From assembly GCF_000346485.2 (NCBI RefSeq), contig NZ_KQ976354.1, positions 10,436,341 to 10,500,340 of the forward strand: a DNA stretch of 64,000 nucleotides, written 5' to 3'. A program made the translations under genes and the position numbers. The notes under the pieces are model-generated. The model had not been told where the DNA came from. It was given only the letters and a program-made list of their open reading frames with translations, and did no database searches. This document shows, in pieces, positions 36,381 through 43,923 of this stretch (positions are counted from its first letter, which is position 1; each line of letters begins with the position of its first letter). The DNA is from Scytonema hofmannii PCC 7110. Lineage in GTDB: Bacteria; Cyanobacteriota; Cyanobacteriia; Cyanobacteriales; Nostocaceae.

Positions 36381-37316
36381 ATGAGCCGTCCTATAATACT
36401 TGGTATTGTTGGCGACAGTGCCGCTGGTAAGACAACATTGACTAAGGGGATTGCTCAAGTTCTTGGCCCAGAGAATGTCACGGTTATCTGTACGGATGAT
36501 TATCATAAATACGATCGCAAACAGCGTGCTGAAATTGGTATTACTGCAATACATCGTGACTGCAATTATCTGGATATTATGCAGCAGCACTTGTCACAAC
36601 TACGGATTGGGCTGCCAATTCTCAAGCCTGTTTACAGTCACACAACGGGAACTTTTGAACCCCCTGTATATATTAAGCCAAACAAGTTTGTCATCATTGA
36701 AGGATTGTTAGGTTATTCCACTCGTATTGCTCGTGAAAGTTATGATGTAAAAGTTTACCTTGCACCTCCCGAATCTCTGCGTGCTACATGGAAAGTGAAG
36801 CGAGATACTCAGAAGCGAGGTTATACGGAAGAACAAGTTCTGGAAGAACTCAAAAAACGCGAACCAGATTCAGAAGAGTTTATTCGTCCGCAGCGGCAAT
36901 GGTCTGATATCGTAGTGAGTTTCTATCCACCGAATGATGATTTGGAGCAAGCTAATGGGCATTTAAATGTTCGTCTGGTACTCCGTCCTACCATTCCACA
37001 CCCGGATTTTACCCAAATTATCAATTACGGTAATGGCATGGAATCTGCAATCCGCTTGGGATTGGATAGGGATATGGGCAAACCTGTGGATGTTTTGGAA
37101 GTTGATGGTCATGCCACTCTAGAGCAGGTGAATAAGCTCGAACAGATTCTTTGTTCTGATATGCCGCACCTAAAGAACATATGCGATCGCGAAGGTAACC
37201 CGGAATTGGGCAAAGTCGCAAGTACGACAGGAGAAACCATTCAAAGTTACCCGCTCGCTATCACGCAATTATTGATTACCTATCATATGCTGAAAGCTAC
37301 GCAAATTTACTCATAA
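36381..37316 (+). CDS. PRK-family kinase (phosphoribulokinase/uridine kinase-like), divergent from Calvin-cycle Prk
   Basis: 311 residues. P-loop GDSAAGKTT (11-19), CTDDYHKYDRKQRAEIGITAIHRD (Walker B/acceptor region, about 37-60) and IIEGLLGY. It resembles phosphoribulokinase, but the cyanobacterial Calvin-cycle enzyme has GDSGCGKST with the redox-active Cys, which here is Ala; also EGLHPLYD is replaced by EGLLGYST. So this is a paralogue without that thiol switch, and its substrate is uncertain. SD GAGAGGAAAA precedes the ATG. Confidence 0.82.
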   Translation: MSRPIILGIVGDSAAGKTTLTKGIAQVLGPENVTVICTDDYHKYDRKQRAEIGITAIHRDCNYLDIMQQHLSQLRIGLPILKPVYSHTTGTFEPPVYIKPNKFVIIEGLLGYSTRIARESYDVKVYLAPPESLRATWKVKRDTQKRGYTEEQVLEELKKREPDSEEFIRPQRQWSDIVVSFYPPNDDLEQANGHLNVRLVLRPTIPHPDFTQIINYGNGMESAIRLGLDRDMGKPVDVLEVDGHATLEQVNKLEQILCSDMPHLKNICDREGNPELGKVASTTGETIQSYPLAITQLLITYHMLKATQIYS

Positions 37317-37352
37317 CAGTGACCAGTGACCGGTGACCAGTGACCAGTAATA
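37317..37352. repeat. CCAGTGA heptamer repeats
   Basis: About five tandem copies of AGTGACC directly after the PRK-family gene, the same family as at the end of cpcF. Confidence 0.88.
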
Positions 37353-37463
37353 TCGAGGCACAGGCAAATATTAAATAATTTGTCAAAAAAGAATTAGTTT
37401 CAAAGTTGACAGGGGATTTCCAGGAATAAGTTAATGTATCATTCTTATCTCCCATCCTCTTGT

Positions 37464-38201
37464 ATGACTTATAGCCTTAGAATTGCTGATATGCCCATGA
37501 CCGAACGTCCGCGCGAGCGATTGTTGACATACGGTCCCAAAGTTTTGGCTACAGCCGAGTTGATAGCAATTCTGCTAGGAACCGGTCAAGGAGCCGGAAA
37601 ACTTTCTGCTGTGGGTTTAGGACAGTACATTTTGAACGAACTGGGAAAACACCAGCGAGAGGATGAACCTTTAACTGTTTTGCGAGATGTCAGCGCCGCA
37701 GAGTTAATGCAAATCCATGGGATAAAAGCTGCGAAAGCTGCAACCATTGTAGCAGCAATTGAATTGGGTAAACGAGCATTCCTATCTCGTCCTGGAGAAA
37801 AGACCATCATCGATAGCCCAGCAGTTGCGGCTGCAGCCCTCAGTCAAGACTTAATGTGGCAAAATCAGGAGAGGTTTGCTGTTGTTCTGTTGGATGTGAA
37901 AAACCGCTTGCTAGGAACGCAAGTGATTACAATTGGCACCGCAACCGAAACCCTAGCACCGCCTAGGGAAATTTTTCGGGAAACGATTAGGCAAGGCGCA
38001 ACCCGGCTGATCGTAGCCCACAATCACCCATCTGGAAATCTTGAACCCAGTCAGGCGGATATTGAGTTAACCCGTCAGTTACTAGTTGGGGCAAACTTAT
38101 TGGGCGTTCCTTTACTCGACCATTTGATTTTGGGTGATGGGACTCACCAAAGTTTACGGGAGATCACAACTTTGTGGGAGGAGTGTCCGCAGGGAGATTA
38201 A
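37464..38201 (+). CDS. radC: RadC-like JAB-domain protein (UPF0758)
   Basis: 245 residues from [20 protein letters not shown]; an upstream ATG at 37434 gives an untypical N-terminus. Helix-hairpin-helix region (about 70-105, [22 protein letters not shown]) and a JAB/MPN domain with metal-binding [18 protein letters not shown]. Historically named RadC, but a repair role is not proven; the JAMM motif suggests a metal-dependent hydrolase. Confidence 0.92.
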   Translation: MTYSLRIADMPMTERPRERLLTYGPKVLATAELIAILLGTGQGAGKLSAVGLGQYILNELGKHQREDEPLTVLRDVSAAELMQIHGIKAAKAATIVAAIELGKRAFLSRPGEKTIIDSPAVAAAALSQDLMWQNQERFAVVLLDVKNRLLGTQVITIGTATETLAPPREIFRETIRQGATRLIVAHNHPSGNLEPSQADIELTRQLLVGANLLGVPLLDHLILGDGTHQSLREITTLWEECPQGD

Positions 38202-38371
38202 ACAATAAATGATGATGGACAATGCGAGCGCGAAAACTCAATAAAAATGCTAATATTTTAGCAGATAAGAGATGAACTAGTTACAAGAAAGATTTTGGCA
38301 AAAAACAACATTCCGAACGTTTGCGCGTGCCGTTTTTGCTAAAGGTCTAATCTTTAGATGGGCATAAGACT
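38202..38371. other. Intergenic before the membrane GTPase
   Basis: 170 bp, no gene; promoter of the GTPase gene is likely here. Confidence 0.4.
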
Positions 38372-40279
38372 ATGGTGCGATTAAAGTTATGGCAGTGGGT
38401 TGTCTTGGCAACACCGATCGCAGCGATCGTTGGTTTCTTACTGGTAGCAGCAGGGTTGCAAATTCATCAGTGGAGCATTAACTGGATCTGGGCTGTATTT
38501 ATCCTTGTATTTGTTGCTTGGCGTTGGTTGTTGGTGAAATGGACTCAACCATTGGTTAGTCAAGTAGAAGCTGTAGTGGCGGAGGTTAGCAAAGAACTGG
38601 AATCTACTACAGGCGATACATCAGGGCGAACAGTGGGAACTGATGCTGCAAATCTTGCAGAAGTCGCCTTACAGGAGATATTGAAAGCTTCACAAAACGA
38701 TCGCCCAATCTGGGAAGACTGGTCAACTTTTTGGCACCGCTGTCAGGAGCTTGTTGTGGCGATCGCTCAGATCTACAACCCAGAAGAAAAGTATCCCTTG
38801 TTGAACATTTACGTTCCCCAAGCTTATGGTCTCATTCGGGGAACAGTAGATGACTTGGATCGGTGGATGCAGAATTTATCCCCTGTTCTCAATCAAGTCA
38901 CGGTTGGGCAAGCATACCAAGCATACGAGATGTACCGCAAGTTAGAGCCTTCTGCTCGTAAACTTTTGCGAGCGTGGAATTGGGCGCAGTGGCTGTTAAA
39001 TCCAGCAGCAGCAGTGGCTAAAGTTGTGAGTCAGCGTTCCGGTAGCCAAGCGACTCAGCAACTGTTGGTGAATTTGAGCCAGCTTTTGAGAGAAGCTGCT
39101 TTGAGAAACTTGTGTCAGCAAGCGATGGCTCTCTACAGTAGCACGACATTACCCGTCTCAGCACCTTCTGTTTCCACACCCAGTTTACCCAAGGTCAACA
39201 CTCAAACTCTGCGAGATATCCTAGCTCAAGCAGAACCGACAGAAGCAGTGGAGCAAAAACCCGTTAACATTCTACTGGTAGGGCGAACGGGTTCTGGCAA
39301 AAGCAGCCTGATTAACACCCTCTTTCAAACAGATTTAGCCGCAGTAGATGTTTTGCCCAGTACAGATCGGATTCAAAATTACCACTGGCAAAGCCAGACA
39401 GGAGAAACACTCACACTTTGGGATACCCCTGGTTACGAGCAAGTCAACCGTAAAGATTTACGAGAAATTGTACTAGATTATACTAACAACGTTGATTTGC
39501 TACTATTAGCCACTCCTGCTCTCGATCCCGCGTTACAAATGGATGTGGATTTTCTGAGAGACTTAAAGGCAGACATGGCAAATTTACCTGCGATCGCAGT
39601 TGTGACTCAAGTAGATCGTCTGCGTCCCATTCGAGAGTGGGAACCTCCTTATGATTGGGAATGGGGGAATCGCCCAAAGGAGATAGCGATTCGGGAAGCA
39701 ACAGAGTATCGCACTCAACTTTTGGGAGACTTCTGCAATCTAGTTTTGCCCGTCGTAACTGGTGACAGCAAAACATCTCGCATTCCATGGGGAATAGACG
39801 TATTATCCTTAGGGTTAATAAATGCGATCGCACCAGCCAAGCAACTCCGTCTGGCTCGCTTTTTACGCGATCGAGAAGCCCGCACCACGGCGGCTGCCAA
39901 AATCATCGATCGCTACACTTTTCAAATGGCAACAACTCAGGGACTTGCAGCATTTTTGAAAAGCCCAGTTTTGCAATTCATTTCTACAATATCAACAGGC
40001 TCACCAGCTCTCGCAAATTTACTAGCAGCACAAATTCCAGTGGAACAGTTGCCAATTGTGATTGGCAAACTTCAGATGGCTTATGAGCTTTTCTCACTCT
40101 TAGGTACGGGCAATTCCAACAAATTTGACCTTTTATCACTTTGGTCATTGCTGCTAGAAAATACTGCCTCTCCCGATCGCAATGCTTGGGCATTTGGTCA
40201 CGCTTTAGTAGAGTATTGGACACAAAATTTGTCAATTGAACAGTTGCGAGAGCGGTTTGAGTCCTATTTGTCACAGTGA
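38372..40279 (+). CDS. Membrane-anchored Era/HSR1-like GTPase
   Basis: 635 residues. Two membrane helices (about 10-30 and 38-55), a helical region of about 240 residues, then a GTPase domain: G1 GRTGSGKSS (about 309-317), G3 DTPGYEQ and G4 TQVD (in place of NKxD). The C-terminal 200 residues are helical. Cyanobacterial proteins with this layout are annotated as GTP-binding HSR1-related or YcjX/DUF697-like; a role in membrane or envelope upkeep is only an inference. All nucleotide motifs except the G4 Asn are standard. Confidence 0.85.
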   Translation: MVRLKLWQWVVLATPIAAIVGFLLVAAGLQIHQWSINWIWAVFILVFVAWRWLLVKWTQPLVSQVEAVVAEVSKELESTTGDTSGRTVGTDAANLAEVALQEILKASQNDRPIWEDWSTFWHRCQELVVAIAQIYNPEEKYPLLNIYVPQAYGLIRGTVDDLDRWMQNLSPVLNQVTVGQAYQAYEMYRKLEPSARKLLRAWNWAQWLLNPAAAVAKVVSQRSGSQATQQLLVNLSQLLREAALRNLCQQAMALYSSTTLPVSAPSVSTPSLPKVNTQTLRDILAQAEPTEAVEQKPVNILLVGRTGSGKSSLINTLFQTDLAAVDVLPSTDRIQNYHWQSQTGETLTLWDTPGYEQVNRKDLREIVLDYTNNVDLLLLATPALDPALQMDVDFLRDLKADMANLPAIAVVTQVDRLRPIREWEPPYDWEWGNRPKEIAIREATEYRTQLLGDFCNLVLPVVTGDSKTSRIPWGIDVLSLGLINAIAPAKQLRLARFLRDREARTTAAAKIIDRYTFQMATTQGLAAFLKSPVLQFISTISTGSPALANLLAAQIPVEQLPIVIGKLQMAYELFSLLGTGNSNKFDLLSLWSLLLENTASPDRNAWAFGHALVEYWTQNLSIEQLRERFESYLSQ

Positions 40280-40676
40280 CAAAGACTAGATTTTCAGACT
40301 TTTCTAAAATGATGTTAATCCACGCCACATACTACAAGTTGGGAAACCCGCCCAACGCAGTGGTCCCCTTTGAAAAGGAGGGTGGGGCGAGCCAGTTAAA
40401 TGTAGTACTAATGGCTTCTTTCTAATACATTTCGTAAGTATTATTATTGATCCTGACGTGACCGGGGTCAATGACCCTTTTACGTGGGGACCGCAGAACG
40501 GAAACTGCTGGGAGAATTTAATCTCTACTCGAAAGACATAGCTTAGCTACATCGCGCTATCAGGGTACGTGGATTCGAGAAAAACCGGAAAATGTAATTG
40601 CTATTGGGGAGAGATAGTTGTTATAGTACGGCATAAGTGATTTTCATTTGCACCTATTGACTAACATATTCATTTA
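40280..40676. other. Intergenic with dispersed hairpin repeats
   Basis: GTTGGGAAACCCGCCCAACGC (hairpin GTTGGG/CCCAAC, about 40336-40355) followed by CAGTGGTCCCCTTT is a common cyanobacterial dispersed repeat type. GGGTCAATGACCC at 40465-40477 is a 13-bp palindrome. No gene. Confidence 0.5.
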
Positions 40677-40955
40677 TTGTTTTTATATGGGAGCAAAGCT
40701 CTGGAAAAAAATGTTCATATTACTCTGGTAGAGTCTTCTAATATCACAAAGATTGGAGTTGGCGAAGCGACTTTCAGTAGCATCAAGTCATTCTTCAATT
40801 TTCTTGACTTGCAAGAGCGTGAATGGATGTCAAAGTGCAATGCCACTTATAAGATGGCGATTAAGTTTGTTAATTGGAATGCACAGACAAGACACTTCTA
40901 CCATCCTTTTGAAAGATATGACGCTGTAGATGGGTTCATCCTTGGGGAGATATAG
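40677..40955 (+). pseudogene. Tryptophan-halogenase-family fragment
   Basis: 92 codons. ITLVESSNITKIGVGEATFS, the residues after the FAD-binding fold, and KFVNWNAQTRHFYHPFERYD match the N-terminal region of flavin-dependent tryptophan halogenases. The N-terminal GxGxxG is missing, and about 400 residues of the enzyme (including WxWxIP) are gone: the frame stops at the junction with a UbiX fragment. It is non-functional. Confidence 0.85.
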
Positions 40956-41323
40956 GGGCAACTATTGCCAGTGGTTCCTTCCGTACCTCAGGTATGCTAG
41001 TGATTCCTTGCAGTATGAGTACTGTGGCAAAGATTGCAGGGGGTCTCAGTTCAGACCTGCTTGAACGCGCAGCAGATGTGCAGCTTAAGGAGGGGCGTAA
41101 GCTAGTAGTAGTACCACGCGAAACGCCCTTAAGTCTGATTCACCTACGCAATTTGATAGCTTTAGCAGAGGCTGGTGCTCATATTGTCCCAGCAATTCCC
41201 GCTTGGTATCATCAGCCGCAGACTATTGAAGACCTGGTGGACTTTGTCGTGGCACGTGCCATAGACCAGTTTGAAATTGATAACTCCTTAATTCAGCGCT
41301 GGCGGGAACGCTCTGAAAGTTGA
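40949..41323 (+). pseudogene. ubiX: Flavin prenyltransferase UbiX, C-terminal fragment
   Basis: From about 40949 the frame reads DIGATIASGSFRTSGMLVIP and on through CSMSTVAKIAGGLSSDLLERA, VVPRETPLSLIHLRNLIALA and PAIPAWYHQPQTIEDLVDFV, the C-terminal ~120 residues of UbiX (prenyl-FMN synthesis). The N-terminal FMN-binding third is missing and replaced by the halogenase fragment. The visible ATG at 40994 is internal to the family. Confidence 0.85.
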
Positions 41324-42152
41324 GTTTAAGGTAAGGATTTTGCTTTATGTTCTCCTGACTTAAGGTTTCAAAGTTTATGTGAGAAATTCCAGCCTGTTGT
41401 AGCATCTGTTTCATTTCTGAACTACCAGCTTCTGACTGACAAACAAGCAGCATCAAAGCGTGACGAGGTAAAGATGAAATCTGTGTCAAGAGTTGCAGCG
41501 AGGGCTTAATATCAACGCCAATCACTTCCTGTTCGGGAGTAGCTATTTTAGTAACTTCCCATAAATGTCGCGCCGTTGTGATGACAAGGTTAGCAGCCAA
41601 CAGCTCTTTCAAGGCTTTTGGCTGACTAGTCTTTAAGTCTTCCAAATGGAGTTTCGATAAAGAAAGTTTTATTTCTGATTGAATGGCTTCATACACATCT
41701 GCACTATGTTGCAAGCATTCTACAAAAACTAACTTTAAAGGTGGTACTTGATGCCGATTCAATCTTACGGCTTGTGCGTAGGCAGCTGCACCAAATTCAG
41801 ATGGAGATAATTCAATTATTGTCGCAGCACTAAAGGCTTCACCTAGCAGATTGTAAAATGGCTTATAAGTAATAATGTTCTGTACAGCTTGGGTGTGAGC
41901 GACAAAAGTTCCTTTACCTCTAGAGGCTACCAAATAACCAGATTCAATCAGATAATTATAGACTGTAGCAATGGTGTTGTGGTTTACTCCTAAATGTTTG
42001 GCTAATTGAGTAACAGTTGGCAAAGCATCACCCGGTTGCAGTTCTCCTATAGAGATTAGTAATTTAATCTGTTCAGCAATTTGAGCATTAATCGTTATCG
42101 GTGCTTGAGTATCAACAGTAATTGGCAACGAAATCGGATGAGGCATTACCAT
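41223..42152 (-). CDS. GntR-family transcriptional regulator (YtrA-like)
   Basis: 309 residues. N-terminal winged HTH (about 18-85, QIAEQIKLLISIGELQPGDALPTV, HLGVNHNTIATVYNYLIESGYL, RGKGTFV) typical of GntR, followed by a ~200-residue effector part without aminotransferase motifs. The last ~33 residues (101 bp) overlap the ubiX fragment on the other strand, so the present C-terminus is probably not ancestral but arose at the rearrangement. The regulated genes are not evident. Confidence 0.78.
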   Translation of the reverse strand: MVMPHPISLPITVDTQAPITINAQIAEQIKLLISIGELQPGDALPTVTQLAKHLGVNHNTIATVYNYLIESGYLVASRGKGTFVAHTQAVQNIITYKPFYNLLGEAFSAATIIELSPSEFGAAAYAQAVRLNRHQVPPLKLVFVECLQHSADVYEAIQSEIKLSLSKLHLEDLKTSQPKALKELLAANLVITTARHLWEVTKIATPEQEVIGVDIKPSLQLLTQISSLPRHALMLLVCQSEAGSSEMKQMLQQAGISHINFETLSQENIKQNPYLKLNFQSVPASAELRSYQFQTGLWHVPRQSPPGLQ

Positions 42153-42374
42153 ATGAATATGTAGAATTTAGTCATAATATCCTCTTATAAAAGAGTTGCT
42201 TATTCTTCCTTCATTAGGTGAATTACCAAATACAATTAGGTAGACACTAAGGGAAAGAAAAATGAAACAACTAAGATGCTATCAACACCTGAAAAAATTA
42301 TCTAACTTGATAATAAGCGGGAAAGAGTAAGATTTGATTTTCAATGGCAGTCGGATTTACCGACCTGTTACACT

Positions 42375-42773
42375 CTATATTATCTCACGAAATTTCCAAA
42401 TTCTTCCTACACATTTCTCTTCTAAGTATTGAGGCAGTGAATGTCGCTCAAACATTCGACCATCCCTTAATTTAATAGTGTCATAAATCTCTAATACCGT
42501 AGGTTGTGTGTAAATTTCTTCAACGTTGTTAAGAAAGCTTTTAGTGTCTTCAACCAGTAAAGATGCCAATTCTAATGCCTGCTCCTCATCTTGTGAAACT
42601 ATAATGTGTTGAGGAAGACACCACATCTCTATAAACTTTCGATTCAGGCTCACCATCCTTCTGTTACTATCGACTACAAGAATGCCAGCAGGAGTCGGAA
42701 TTTTACCTTGACTCAAGAGGCTTATTTTACCTTGATAGGACTTACGCGTTGACAGAAATTTTATTGTGTGCAT
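42375..42773 (-). pseudogene. PAS-domain fragment of a sensor kinase
   Basis: 132 codons. GILVVDSNRRMVSLNRKFIEMW...HSLPQYLEEKCVGRIWKFREI is a PAS domain of cyanobacterial sensor kinases (GRIWKFREI is its last strand). It ends right there with a stop, without kinase domain. Its first ~14 codons are made of an IS end (42733-42780), so the start is artificial. Confidence 0.75.
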
Positions 42774-42780
42774 ATAGCCT
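42733..42780. mobile_element. Solo end of an IS related to the one at 16060
   Basis: TAGGACTTACGCGTTGACAG and about 28 more bases, including TGTGCATATAGCC, match the left end of the intact IS (CAGGACTTACGCATTGACAG..., TGTGCATTCAAGCC) with several changes. No second end is near, so this is a relic. Confidence 0.75.
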
Positions 42781-42845
42781 TACTTGATTTGCCCAACAGA
42801 AGCTAAGCATGAATGAGCTAACCTTGCTGTATTCTTAATAGGTGT

Positions 42846-43241
42846 AAGGAAAATCAACTTATCGAGACTTTACAACAGCAGATCAACGAGGCACAAGCCA
42901 CTTACAAGCAGATGCGTGAAATCCGCCCGACAGATTTGCAAGCAGCTCAAGCTGAGGTCGATAGTGCGATCGCTGCTCTAAAAAAAGCGAAGGCAGATCT
43001 TGCTTTAGCCTATGTACGCTCGCCCATCGCAGGTCAGATTTTAAAAATTTATGCTCAACCTGGAGAAATTGTTGGAGAGAAGGGAATCGCCGCTATTGGT
43101 CAAACAAATCAGATGTTTGTAGCCGCAGAGGTCTATGAAACTGACATTAACAGAGTACGGAGCGGACAACGAGCTACTGTTACCAGTTCTGCTTTTGCCG
43201 ACGAATTAAAGGGAACCGTAACTAAGATGGTTCTTGCGTAA
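42846..43241 (+). pseudogene. DevB-like membrane fusion protein fragment (HlyD family)
   Basis: The frame is open from before 42846 (LIETLQQQINEAQATYKQ) and contains REIRPTDLQAAQAEVDSAIA, YVRSPIAGQILKIYAQPGEI and VYETDINRVRSGQRATVTSS: the coiled-coil end, lipoyl half-motif and barrel start of DevB-type adaptors used for heterocyst glycolipid export. Both the N-terminal membrane part and the C-terminal part are missing. Confidence 0.8.
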
Positions 43242-43923
43242 TTAGCGTGCTAAATTATTTGAAAAATCAGCTTGAAATCTTTACGGGGCTTTTATTACAG
43301 CCATTATTGACTGCAATCAACGTATTCGGGTTGAAATGCGCGACTATAAGTGCTTGTAAGCCTTGATTTTAAAGGAAAGTTATCGACTATAATTATAAAT
43401 TAGCACGCGCTTTGTACGAAAGAACCCATTTTTCTCTGTATAGATCGGCAGCCTGAAGGTATTTAGGGCAGTTGAAAACGGAATCTTAAAAAGAAGGCGT
43501 TGCAATTAGCGGGGCGTGAGCCAAATAACAGGGGTGGTGCGAGGGTAACTGCTCCTTAACTGCTCCTATTTCTCCACAGGCTGCTAAGGAGTCATTTATT
43601 TTCTGACGACTTACTTAGTGTACCTGTACTGTGCAGTACTTGCTTAACCAGATATAAACTTATGTAAAGTATCTACTCATATTTAGTTGATTTACGGAAA
43701 GAATATATCAAAATGATTAAGTTTTCTCATAATTACGGTGTGGGGAGAAGTGGTACTTAGCGTTCCAAAGACCCTCAATAACTGCTTTGACAGGAAAAAT
43801 GAGAATGTTTTACAAAACTTCTTAATATCAAGAAAGAATGACAAACAGAGTATTAAGAAGTTGGCAGCTTTAACGAAATAAAGTCAACAATAACTTTAAT
43901 TGAAGCTAGAGACTTGCTGACCT
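43242..43923. other. Intergenic upstream of glgP (0.7 kb)
   Basis: No gene. ACTGCTCCTTAACTGCTCCTA is a short direct repeat at about 43548-43568. Probable leader and promoter of the phosphorylase gene. Confidence 0.45.
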
